Source: Candidatus Gracilibacteria bacterium (GTDB lineage: Bacteria; Patescibacteriota; Gracilibacteria; UBA1369; UBA12473). Taken from it: a stretch of 64,000 nucleotides of DNA. The stretch spans positions 1 to 64,000 of the forward strand of contig JBAZZS010000001.1 in the NCBI GenBank assembly GCA_041658685.1, in the 5' to 3' direction. Position numbers and translations under genes: made by a program. Positions 15,923 through 25,200 of the stretch are shown piece by piece. Positions within the stretch are counted from its first letter, which is position 1, and every line of letters starts with the position of its first letter. The notes beneath the pieces were generated by a model, which saw only the letters and a list, made by a program, of their open reading frames with translations, was not told where the DNA came from and ran no database searches.

Positions 15923-16438
15923 GTGGAAAAAATTCCTGTGGAAGCCGTCGAGGTTTCCTCAAAAGAAAGCCAAAAACACGTCCTGCTCAATTGGGAGGCG
16001 CCCGAATACATCAAGCACCCCAAGGGTCAATTATGGTTTATGATCGCAGGGGCTTTGATCGTACTTTTGGTTTTGTACGCCATTTGGACCAACTCTTGGA
16101 CCATGGCCGTGGCTTTTATCGTGTTTGCCGGCGTTTACAGCATCACCCACCACAAAGAGCCCGGGAATATTCGGATTGAAGTGGATGGTTTTGGCATCAC
16201 TGTGGCGGGTCGAAGAATCCCTTACAACCGGATCAAAACGTTTTGGATCATCTCCAGACCGCCGGTCGTCAATGTGTTGAAACTGCTTTTAACTGAAAAA
16301 TTTATGGGGGAAATGTCCATCCAATTGGGCGACCAAGATCCGGGCGAAGTTCGCACCATCCTCATTCGTCATATTCCCGAATACGAGGGGCGAGGGGAGT
16401 CTTTTGTCGATTTTATTATTCGTTCGTTTAAGTTGTAA
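15923..16438 (+). CDS. Two-span membrane protein, first gene of the VirB6-like operon
   Basis: The 171-residue protein starts with a soluble segment containing LLNWEAPEYIKHPKG, then has two adjacent membrane helices at about residues 38-58 and 60-78. A cytoplasmic domain of about 90 residues follows (IRIEVDGFGITVAGRRIPYNRIKTFWII); its strand pattern recalls bacterial PH domains. Function unknown. The start is GTG at 15923, preceded by an A-rich leader. The next gene begins 11 bases after its stop, and the whole set to 26348 has gaps of 5-27 bases, so they are almost surely one transcript. Confidence 0.7.
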   Translation: MEKIPVEAVEVSSKESQKHVLLNWEAPEYIKHPKGQLWFMIAGALIVLLVLYAIWTNSWTMAVAFIVFAGVYSITHHKEPGNIRIEVDGFGITVAGRRIPYNRIKTFWIISRPPVVNVLKLLLTEKFMGEMSIQLGDQDPGEVRTILIRHIPEYEGRGESFVDFIIRSFKL

Positions 16439-16449
16439 CGCTTTTTAAG

Positions 16450-18147
16450 ATGAATTTGTTTAAATCTCAATTCGAAATCGTAAAACCGCAACGCTTGGTG
16501 TGGAGGCTGGAAAATCCTTCAAATCAAGTTGCGGAAACCTCTTCGAGACCGGAGATCACAACTCGGGAACAACAAGAAAAACAAATAAAATATTGGGAAA
16601 AACAGCTCAGTCCTCAAGGCAAAGAATTATGGAGCCCCATCAGGGCAGATTTTGTGAAACGCCAAAAAGATTTCATAAAAGACGCAAAAGAAACATTGTT
16701 CAATCGAAGTGAGGTGACCACAGGAGGAGAGGCCACCGTGTTCGGGGATTTTGCCAATATGTTTATTTATCGTATCAATCAATCCGCGCTTTCTTGTTTG
16801 AAAGAAATTTCAACAATGGATCGGGATTTTGAAACCGGAAAAAAAGACACACAAGATCCTCAGGAATTGAGAAACCTAAAAGAGCAATACGAGCGTAAGG
16901 TTGCGGGATTACATCTGAAAATTCAAAATGAATTGAATGACACGGTGAATCAATTTTCAAGCACAACCGAGGGGTTTGGAAAAGGAGTGATCGATACGGG
17001 GTCGGAGCTCTCACGATTGAAGCAAAATATGAATGTTTTAAAAGACAAAGGCCTGTCCGCGCTCATCGTAAAATTAACGGAAGGCAGGGATTTAAGAGAT
17101 CAAGATTATGAAATGATTTTGGGTGGCTTGACCGAGCTCATGGGGGAAAGAAGCATCGATACCACACGGTTGGATCGAACCATAGATTCGGTGCAAGCGA
17201 TCGAAGTCGCCGGGAAAACCGCGATTCTCAATCTTATGACTCCGGCTCAAAGATTTAAACTTGGAAAACGTTTGGTTGAAAAGGCGAATCAAAACGATAC
17301 GTTTTCAAAAGAACAAGCCCATAAAGGCCTCCTTACTTTAAGTGCCATGGGGTTTTTGGATATCGGTCAGGTTGAATCTCTTTTGGAAACATTGGGCTTT
17401 CCCATGAAAGACGAAGAAAAAAAAGAAATTCATAACGCGCGCAAAATAATGATAAATGTTCGTAAAAAAATGGAGCATTATATGAAAAAAGGAGGCGGCG
17501 GAAATTGGATTAAAAAACATCTCACCGCTTCCAACGGGATAATTTATGAAATAATCGGACGGATCGGGTTTATTGGAGCCGGGTTCTCTCTTGCTTTGCA
17601 TGCGTCGCATCCCGAGCGATGGCCCGCTATTATGGCGGATCCCGTTTGGATGGGATGTGTGGCGATCAGTGCCGGAGCCATTGACCATATGAGTGGGGGC
17701 ATTGGACAAGGAGCTGTGACGAAAAATATTCTTAAAATCGGAGAAGAAAAACCAAAAGAAACGGATGAAACACGAAGGGGGAAATTTTTGAAAAAACTGG
17801 ATCAATTAAAAGGAGATTTTAAGGGGATTTTCAAGTTTATGGAACGACCGGAATTTTTATCGAAAGCGAACAGACTCGCCGCTCAATATGAAGCGGCAAA
17901 TAAAGGCGCTCGTTACGTTTTTTCGTCAAAAGATTTTGTCGGTTCGGACGGAAAGTTACCCCTTGAGTTAAAAACGGGATTGGATGGATGTTCTCCTCAT
18001 GAAACCGAGCAAATAATTGCGGAAGCCTTTGGAATCATGCGTTACGATCTCAGTGCCGCGGATGCCGGGGAAATGGAGAGAGTTTTAGCCGGCAGCCGGG
18101 AACGTCGCGGACTTGATCCCTCTTCCACTTCTTCTTCCTCTACCTAA
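16450..18147 (+). CDS. Large mostly helical protein with two hydrophobic segments
   Basis: I do not recognise this 565-residue protein. It is rich in charged helices, including a likely coiled coil at about residues 110-200. Two hydrophobic, glycine-rich segments lie near residues 363-385 and 393-415 (IIGRIGFIGAGFSLALHAS and WMGCVAISAGAI), possibly a membrane hairpin. There is no signal peptide, so the N-terminus is probably cytoplasmic. The C-terminus ends in a serine/threonine run. As second gene of the operon with the VirB6-like protein, a role in the same envelope machine is an inference from position only. Confidence 0.65.
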   Translation: MNLFKSQFEIVKPQRLVWRLENPSNQVAETSSRPEITTREQQEKQIKYWEKQLSPQGKELWSPIRADFVKRQKDFIKDAKETLFNRSEVTTGGEATVFGDFANMFIYRINQSALSCLKEISTMDRDFETGKKDTQDPQELRNLKEQYERKVAGLHLKIQNELNDTVNQFSSTTEGFGKGVIDTGSELSRLKQNMNVLKDKGLSALIVKLTEGRDLRDQDYEMILGGLTELMGERSIDTTRLDRTIDSVQAIEVAGKTAILNLMTPAQRFKLGKRLVEKANQNDTFSKEQAHKGLLTLSAMGFLDIGQVESLLETLGFPMKDEEKKEIHNARKIMINVRKKMEHYMKKGGGGNWIKKHLTASNGIIYEIIGRIGFIGAGFSLALHASHPERWPAIMADPVWMGCVAISAGAIDHMSGGIGQGAVTKNILKIGEEKPKETDETRRGKFLKKLDQLKGDFKGIFKFMERPEFLSKANRLAAQYEAANKGARYVFSSKDFVGSDGKLPLELKTGLDGCSPHETEQIIAEAFGIMRYDLSAADAGEMERVLAGSRERRGLDPSSTSSSST

Positions 18148-18162
18148 TTTTATTTTCACCCC

Positions 18163-19731
18163 ATGTCTCCCTCTTTTACCCTTTCAGAAGCCAATCGCAC
18201 GATGAGTCGCCTCATCATGATTGACTATACCTCGGGCCGCATCACAAGCGAAGAAGCTTTGGGATATCTGTATTTATTAAAACAAGAAGGGGGGTTGTTT
18301 TTGGTCACAATCGCGGGTCAAAAAACGTATCTTTCATTGGAAGACATGGAAGCTTTAAAAGAGCGCGGAATAAAAGATGAAATCAACGTCATTTTGGATC
18401 GATCTTACGCTTTTGCCGGGACCACCACGGAAAATCAAAAAGAACATTCGATCTCATTCAAGAGCCTTAAATCCTATTACAAACCGATTGAAATGACCGA
18501 CGAAGACGGCCACACGTTTGTCGGGACTTCGGCCACGCGCTTGGAGCAAAAATGGCTTCCTTTATTAAGAGAAGAGATGAGAAATCCGAGCAAAAAAGAA
18601 GAAAAAACGGAAGAGAAAGAAGAAAAACCGGAAGCTAAAACTGAAAAAAAAGAAGAACCCAAAACCGAGAAAGAAAAAATTCTGGATTGTATTGATCGCG
18701 ATCTTGAAGACGGACTTCTCACCGAAGAAGACGCCGAAATTTATCGTAAAAAAGCCGAAAGCGGCGAATTGATGCTTGTGGAAATGGGAGGAGAGAAACA
18801 AGATTATTATCTCCCGGTGGACAAAGCTCAAACGCTTTTGGGGAATTCCGCGAGTGCGAGTCTCGGGCTTCAAGTGGCGCAAACAACGCACCACTCACGA
18901 AGCGATAGCGAAGTGAGCTCCTCCTTCCGCATTTCTTCTGCGACTGCGGTGGGGATAAGCACGGCCGAAAACCAAGAAACAGAACTTGAAGGACAAGGGG
19001 AAAAATTAACCATTCCGTTGGTGGCTGCCGATGCCGTGGATGAACAAGCGAAAAAAGATAAGAAAAAGAAAGAAGAAGAAAAAGAAGGAGGAGAAAAAGG
19101 AGAAAAAACGGCGACTGAAAATAATGAAAAACCGTTGATCCCAAACGAAAGTCAGCCGATTGTACCGGAAATAATCCCGACCGTCGGACAGAAATCAACG
19201 ACCGAAAAAGGATTACCCGTTGAAACGCAAACCGAGGACATCCCGGCTCACCTCCTCGCCAAAGGCTCGAAAGATTCGAGTGAAAGGGTTTCAAGCAAAA
19301 GGGTCTCAAGTGAAAAAGCAACGCTCCCTTCAGAAAGAATGAGTCAATCTTCGATGCCGGTGAGTCCCATGGGGAAAACCGGAGGGAATATTACTTTAAC
19401 AATCCCTCGCGAAACTCAACCCGATCAAACCCCCAATCGTTGGAGTCCGGAACAAGAACAACGCAAACAATTGGATCAAAAAAGGGAACAAGCGGAAGAC
19501 GTTTTAACGGAACAAAAGAAACGACAACAGGCCATGCGTTATCAACAAGCCAAACCCGCGACTCAGCAAAAAAATCCCATGTCCAAATTCGTCAAAATCG
19601 GATTTGGCGGCACAGCGGCGGTCGGGGCGGGAGGAGTCGGAACACTGCTTTTAAACCAGATGAGCAATCCAAGCGAATCGGTCGCCTTTGCGGGACACAT
19701 GCTTCATTCCATCTTTTTATCTTTGGCCTAA
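18163..19731 (+). CDS. Protein with duplicated domain, low-complexity linkers and C-terminal hydrophobic end
   Basis: Unrecognised 522-residue protein. Two similar segments can be aligned. Residues 21-66 (YTSGRITSEEALGYLYLLKQ...) and about 172-222 (LEDGLLTEEDAEIYRKKAES...) share the pattern G-x-[IL]-T-x-E-[ED]-A followed by LxLVxxxGxKxxYL. They are joined by a lysine/glutamate-rich linker. A second KE-rich stretch lies near 290-315, and a Q/R-rich region precedes a glycine-rich hydrophobic C-terminus (about 478-522) that may anchor in the membrane. A copy of the dispersed hairpin repeat lies in frame at 18894-18940. It ends 5 bases before the VirB6-like gene. Confidence 0.65.
   Translation: MSPSFTLSEANRTMSRLIMIDYTSGRITSEEALGYLYLLKQEGGLFLVTIAGQKTYLSLEDMEALKERGIKDEINVILDRSYAFAGTTTENQKEHSISFKSLKSYYKPIEMTDEDGHTFVGTSATRLEQKWLPLLREEMRNPSKKEEKTEEKEEKPEAKTEKKEEPKTEKEKILDCIDRDLEDGLLTEEDAEIYRKKAESGELMLVEMGGEKQDYYLPVDKAQTLLGNSASASLGLQVAQTTHHSRSDSEVSSSFRISSATAVGISTAENQETELEGQGEKLTIPLVAADAVDEQAKKDKKKKEEEKEGGEKGEKTATENNEKPLIPNESQPIVPEIIPTVGQKSTTEKGLPVETQTEDIPAHLLAKGSKDSSERVSSKRVSSEKATLPSERMSQSSMPVSPMGKTGGNITLTIPRETQPDQTPNRWSPEQEQRKQLDQKREQAEDVLTEQKKRQQAMRYQQAKPATQQKNPMSKFVKIGFGGTAAVGAGGVGTLLLNQMSNPSESVAFAGHMLHSIFLSLA
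18894..18940 (+). repeat. Dispersed hairpin repeat, copy e, inside a coding region
   Basis: CTCAC and GTGAG arms enclose GAAGCGATAGCGAA, followed by CTCCTCCTTCCGCATTTC. The first part is nearly identical to the intergenic copy at 63177. It is translated here as part of a serine-rich stretch (HSRSDSEVSSSFRISS) in a low-complexity part of the protein. Confidence 0.75.
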
Positions 19732-19736
19732 TTCCA

Positions 19737-22259
19737 ATGAAATTTTTTCACTCGCTTAAAAAATCATTAAAAAAAATCGGAACTCCGTGGAGGGCGGGCC
19801 TTATGTTGAGTCTCTTGTTTATTACGTTTTTCGCCTTTCCGAAAATGGGATTTGCCGTCGATGATGCCGAGGCCTCAACCAACACCATGAGCAACATCGC
19901 TCAATCCGTTGCATCCCTCACCACCATGGGATTTAATTTTTTGAGTTTTCTTTTATACCCGCTCATGTTGTTGATTTCGCAACTCATGGATCCCGATATT
20001 TTGATCGGGCCGGATATGGAAGCAAAATTGCTTGAAATTTGGGTGCAAATTCGAAATTGGATCAATATGTTCTTTGTGTTGGCTTTGGTGGTGATTGCTT
20101 TATACAATGTTTTGGGGATTGCGGGGGACGGGAGTAATTATGCTCTCAAAGCCATTCTCCCCAAAATTGTGATCGGACTCATTGCCGTGAATTTTTCGTT
20201 TTTGGCCGGGAAAGTTTTGATCGATGCCACCAATGTTTTAACCAATGCGGTGTATGCATTGCCCACGGATTTAAAAGAATGGGACGATCAAGTAAAAGGG
20301 GTAAATGAGCGATTGTGTTCGAAAATCGTAGGATGGGAGGAGCCCAATTCCGAGGGGTACTCAGCCCCGAAGACCAATTCCCTGAAAATAGACGATGGGA
20401 AAATTTTATCCTATATCTTTTGCAAACCCGGGGAAGGAACCGGAGCCGAAGGGGACACGGACATAGAATTTTATACGGGAAAATTCAATGAATTCGGAGA
20501 CAGCTTTTTTAATGTTTTTGGCGCACACAATGTGGACTTGGTCTTGATGGTGAACATGGGACAAGTGATGGACATTAACATCGCACAGCTTTCGGGGAAA
20601 ACCGCGGTGGATCAATTTGCGGCTTTAAGCATGCAAACGTTATTTGGAATTCTTTTGTTTTTATTGTTTGGATTTGCCTTTGTGGCCGTGGTGGTGGTTA
20701 TGGCGGCCCGGTTGGTGATTTTATGGATTTGTTTGGCCTTATCTCCTTTTGTGGTGCTTTTGTTTGTTTTCCCGGATTTGGCCAACTTGGGAGGAGGAGG
20801 AGAATTGAATTTAAAAACCACTTTTTTTAAACATCTGTTCGCTCCGGTTATGATGGGGGTTGTTTTCTCCGTTGGATTTGTCATGTTGGCAACGCTTCAA
20901 GGCAGTCAGCCCGGAGGATGGTTGGGAAAAATCGGAGAAATCACATTCGAAGATTTGGGGGACGCCGATGCGATGGAAGGATACGTGAGTGGGACTTTTG
21001 GACGAGACATCAGTGATTTTCAAGATCTTTTGGTCGCGATTTGCGCGGTGGTCATCATTTGGGTGGGGGTGTTTGCCGCAGCCAGCCAAACCATTGCAAG
21101 CAGTTGGACCCAGGCCATTAAAGGTGCGGGAGAAAGCGTTGGAAAATTCTTGGCCGAATCTCCCTTGTATGCCACTGTGATCCCGGTCCCGGGTGGGAAA
21201 AAAGATGCTAAAGGGAACGCACTGGAAACAGTGAGTTTGGGAGGCGCCTTATTTGGAAGCATTGGTAAGCTTAAAGGGCTTGGGGCCAAGCGTGATCAAA
21301 TAAACAAAGATGATGCGAGAAAAATATGGGGAGCAGGTACTCCGATTCAGGATTATGCAGATCAGGTGGAGAGTAGAGTAAAGAAAGGCTCTAAAGCTGA
21401 CATTCATGCGGAATTAAAAGGTTTGGCCGCCAAGAAAGGGTCGGATGGGGTTGAGAATTGGGTGGAAATGTTAGGGGATTCGAATGTGCAAAAAACTTTG
21501 GAGTTGGAAAAAATATTATCTGCAGATGACTACGCTAAGTTAGATAAAGCTATCGAGGGGAAAGATACTAACGCTTTGGTAAGATTGTTAAAAACAAATC
21601 CAAAGATAGAAAAAGCCATTTTTGGAGAGGGAGGGTTTAATTCTGGCGACTGGGATAAAAAAGAAGTGACCAACGAAGACCTTGGAAAATCCGCGGACTC
21701 AACCGAACCGGTTAAACCCACCGAAGAAGAGAAAGCGGAGACTCAAAAGAAAAAAGAGGAAGGAACGAAAAAATTGAAGGCCGGGAAAGAGGCGATAATG
21801 GCAGCCACTACCGCGGCCGCAGCCGCTACCACTGTGGGGCAATTGGATAGTACACAAAAAGGAGCAGTCCAAGCGGCTTTATCTCAGGAGGAGTTAGATG
21901 CTCCTTCCTCGGAGATCATAAATGAAATGTTTACAGTCCATAGCCCTGAAGAGGCTTCTCAAGTTAAAGAGGCGGGGAAAATATGCAAAGAAAAAAACGC
22001 AAAAATAGAAGATCCGATATTCAATAACGTCAAAATCAATAAAGACGGCACAATCGATGGAGCCAGCTTTGTTGAGGCTGTAAATACCGCTTTCCAGGCT
22101 CAACCGAAAGCAGGCGAAGCAGGAAAAACATCGACAGCCCCCACAACGACAGCAGTTCCCGGCGGCCCCATGAAAGAATCGTCCGACACAGCAGGGACCC
22201 CTCCCCCTGAGCCTCAGCCCGAAGAGACCCCTCCCCCTGAGCCTCCGAAAAAACAATAA
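19737..22259 (+). CDS. VirB6/TrbL-like polytopic membrane protein
   Basis: The 840-residue protein has an N-terminal signal or anchor (LMLSLLFITFFAFPKMGFA) and further hydrophobic segments near residues 60-82, 103-127, 138-165, 297-350, 365-385 and 424-455. The segment AARLVILWICLALSPFVVLLFVFP matches the hallmark of VirB6/TrbL-type secretion proteins, which have a conserved LSP in a membrane helix. From about 460 on it is soluble, charged and alanine-rich, ending in a proline-rich repeat (PPPEPQPEE and similar). I chose the ATG at 19737, 5 bases after the previous stop and directly before the signal-like segment. No VirB4-like ATPase is in the operon, so a complete type IV secretion system is not shown. 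Confidence 0.7.
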   Translation: MKFFHSLKKSLKKIGTPWRAGLMLSLLFITFFAFPKMGFAVDDAEASTNTMSNIAQSVASLTTMGFNFLSFLLYPLMLLISQLMDPDILIGPDMEAKLLEIWVQIRNWINMFFVLALVVIALYNVLGIAGDGSNYALKAILPKIVIGLIAVNFSFLAGKVLIDATNVLTNAVYALPTDLKEWDDQVKGVNERLCSKIVGWEEPNSEGYSAPKTNSLKIDDGKILSYIFCKPGEGTGAEGDTDIEFYTGKFNEFGDSFFNVFGAHNVDLVLMVNMGQVMDINIAQLSGKTAVDQFAALSMQTLFGILLFLLFGFAFVAVVVVMAARLVILWICLALSPFVVLLFVFPDLANLGGGGELNLKTTFFKHLFAPVMMGVVFSVGFVMLATLQGSQPGGWLGKIGEITFEDLGDADAMEGYVSGTFGRDISDFQDLLVAICAVVIIWVGVFAAASQTIASSWTQAIKGAGESVGKFLAESPLYATVIPVPGGKKDAKGNALETVSLGGALFGSIGKLKGLGAKRDQINKDDARKIWGAGTPIQDYADQVESRVKKGSKADIHAELKGLAAKKGSDGVENWVEMLGDSNVQKTLELEKILSADDYAKLDKAIEGKDTNALVRLLKTNPKIEKAIFGEGGFNSGDWDKKEVTNEDLGKSADSTEPVKPTEEEKAETQKKKEEGTKKLKAGKEAIMAATTAAAAATTVGQLDSTQKGAVQAALSQEELDAPSSEIINEMFTVHSPEEASQVKEAGKICKEKNAKIEDPIFNNVKINKDGTIDGASFVEAVNTAFQAQPKAGEAGKTSTAPTTTAVPGGPMKESSDTAGTPPPEPQPEETPPPEPPKKQ

Positions 22260-22286
22260 TCCAAAAATTCCCTTTACATCCGTTTT

Positions 22287-25200
22287 ATGATTTTCCTTCT
22301 CTTAAATTCTCAATTACGGGATCCCGCCCTGAATGGACGGGTCGTGTTTTTTGCCGGAGGGACGCCTCCATCCTCCTCTGCCAAGCCGGATGTGGATGCG
22401 GAGGCTGCGGCTAAAAAAGGCGAATCCTTGGATCGAGAACAACGCACGGCCCTGGAAGCAAAAATCGATGGCCGTCAGGCAAGCGGAGACATCAATGAAG
22501 ATGTTCGAGATTTGGCGCGAGAAGCCCTCGATTCCGACGATAAATCCAAGAAAAAATTGGCGCAAATGTTGGCTGAGAAAAAGATTGAAGGTGGAATTTT
22601 TGAAATGGCCTACGACTGCCTGGACGACGGCAATCGCGTGGAAAAAGCATTGGCTAAAAGATTGATGGCCAAGGAGGTGACTCCCGCGGCATTTGAAAGC
22701 GCCTTAGCCGAATCGAGCAGTGGCGATACGTACAGCAAGGGGCTTGCTCGACAATTGGCCTATCGTGGGATCGATGGCGACACCTATGAACAAGCATTGG
22801 AGTTGCTCGATTCCGATGACCAAGCGGTAAAGTGGGCCGCTCAACGGCTTGCAAAGGCCCAAATGAATTCCACTCAATTTAAAGAGGAAGTGGGGCCGGC
22901 AAAAACCTCGGCCGCTTCTTCTTCCGAAACCGGAAGCAAAAAGAAAACTCCGGAACAAAAGAAACCCGAGAACGAAGTGGCCAAAAAACGCCGTGAAATT
23001 CATGACCGTATCATGGAACTTTTAGTGGGCGTGGACGTGATGATGGAACAATTGCCGGAGCAAGAACGCACAAGACCGATTTTAAAACTTCAAAAGAATT
23101 TGGTTCAAATCAATAATCGTGATCGCAACAATCGGGACGGATTGACCGCTTATCTTCGCAAATTGAATGAAGACACACAATTAAAACAAGACGATCTTGA
23201 AATGATTCAAGGCTTTACCATTACTAAAAAAGAGAATTTTGTTGATAAAAAAGAGGATTTTGAAAATTTTGAAACCGCATTGGAAGCGCTTCCATTGACC
23301 CCCGGTCAAATCGCCAACATTATGCGATTGAAACGGGAAGAATGGCAAATCGAGCAGGATTTTATTCAACAATCAAAAACCGCCGGAGAGGTGATCAAAT
23401 CCGCGGTTCATATCATCGATTATGAGACCTTGAAACATCGGATGCTCGAAGAATCCTCTAAAATGTGCGGCATCAATTTGAAAGCCGGCACACAAATTCA
23501 ATACACAACCATTGATCCCGCTCACAACAACATTGGCACGCGCACCATCAAAAAAGTCGAGGTTCAAGATGCGGCCATTGTGGATGGCATCAACGGAGAT
23601 AGCATCGGGAAACAACCGGTAACTTTAATTATTTATTTGGACAACGGCGAGCGCTACACGCTCGGGCGATTTATGAAATGGGTGGATGCCGCAGACATCA
23701 ATGAGGTGGTCAAAGATCAGGCCGAATTGGAGAAAAATTTGGGCCTCCCTCAAGTGGGAATGCGTTTGCAGGCCGGACAAACTCTTGATTACACAAAAAA
23801 TCGTTCTCGCGATGATGAAGGAAATATTATTCCCACGCGCGACACGGTCAAAATTCAATCCATCGATGATGAAAAAGTGATTTTGGATAAAGCGGTTGTA
23901 ACATTAACTCCGGACCAAGAACCCAGTGCTCGTTTGACAGCCCCGCGCATCGCCCGCGAGCTCAGCTTGGGCGAATTCGCCAAATGGGCGCATCGCAACG
24001 ACGCGATCCCGGAAATCAAAGACATCAAAACCCTTCAAGAGCATTTGCGCAATCACACCGCTAATTTAAATCAAGAGTGGGAACGCGAAGCCAAAGATTG
24101 GCCCCCGATTCGAGCGGAAGCGGGAGAGGTTTTGCAATTCGGAGACAGCGATTCCAAGCAATTTCAAATAAAAAAAGCAGAGGACGATGGCATCACGTTC
24201 AAAGACGGAACGCGCATGACCTTGCCTCAATTTTTGGGATGGGTGAGACAAAATAAAGTGGAACGTGCCAACGCTCAAGACGCCGCCAATCGTGAAATCA
24301 ACGCCGCCGCGAACGTGGGGGAAGTTTTGAAAGAAGCGGAAAAAGATGGCATTTTGCAAAAATTCTTAAACAGCATCAAGAGTCGGGAAACACCGGAGAA
24401 AGAAGAGGCACATGGAGGGGGCGCTCATGGAGGAGAACACGGCGCTCATGGCGGGAATCATGGCCATCATGGAAAAAGCTTTTTCGAAAAAATGAGTCCT
24501 TTTACGCCTCCGGAAAACAATTACGGGCCTTTAAAAAAGTTATTTTACCAACACACGTTCCTTTCCATGAAAGATCTTATCCATCTCGGGAAGGAGCTCA
24601 TTGAGTTCATCAAACGCAAACATGAACGCAAAAGTAAACGACGCTTTGGTTACGTGGGCCAGATGCTCCCCAGTTTCTTGGGGGATGAATTCAAACGCAT
24701 CTATCAGGGCGCGGAAAATGAAGAAGTGCAAAAATATCAAGAATCTTATAAACAGTTGGGTATTTGGGAGTTGTCTGAAAAATTGCACACCACCGATACT
24801 GCGGATGTGGCAAAAGCTTGTTTTCTTGTGTTGGGTGAAAAAGGAGAACTCCGTTGGGATGACATGAAAATGTGGGCCACCTTGAATCGTTTAACATCAA
24901 GCACTCCCGGAGTGGATGGAGAAAAATTAAATATTGAATTGACCGAAGAACTCCAAAACGATCCTACAAGTCCGGGGCATCAAATCTCAGGACAAGACAA
25001 AGTGAAATATTCGGTGGATGCTTTGTGGGGAGATGGAACATGGGCGGAATGGTTTGCTCACAATCACAGCGCTTTCGAAAGCGGGAAAAGTAAATTTGAA
25101 AACAAAGCCAAACAATTGGAAGTCAACCCGAAAGGATTGAAAGAAGGAGGTTTGGACGGGGAATTGAAGCGTTTATTAAGGGAATGGAAAGAAGGGAAAT

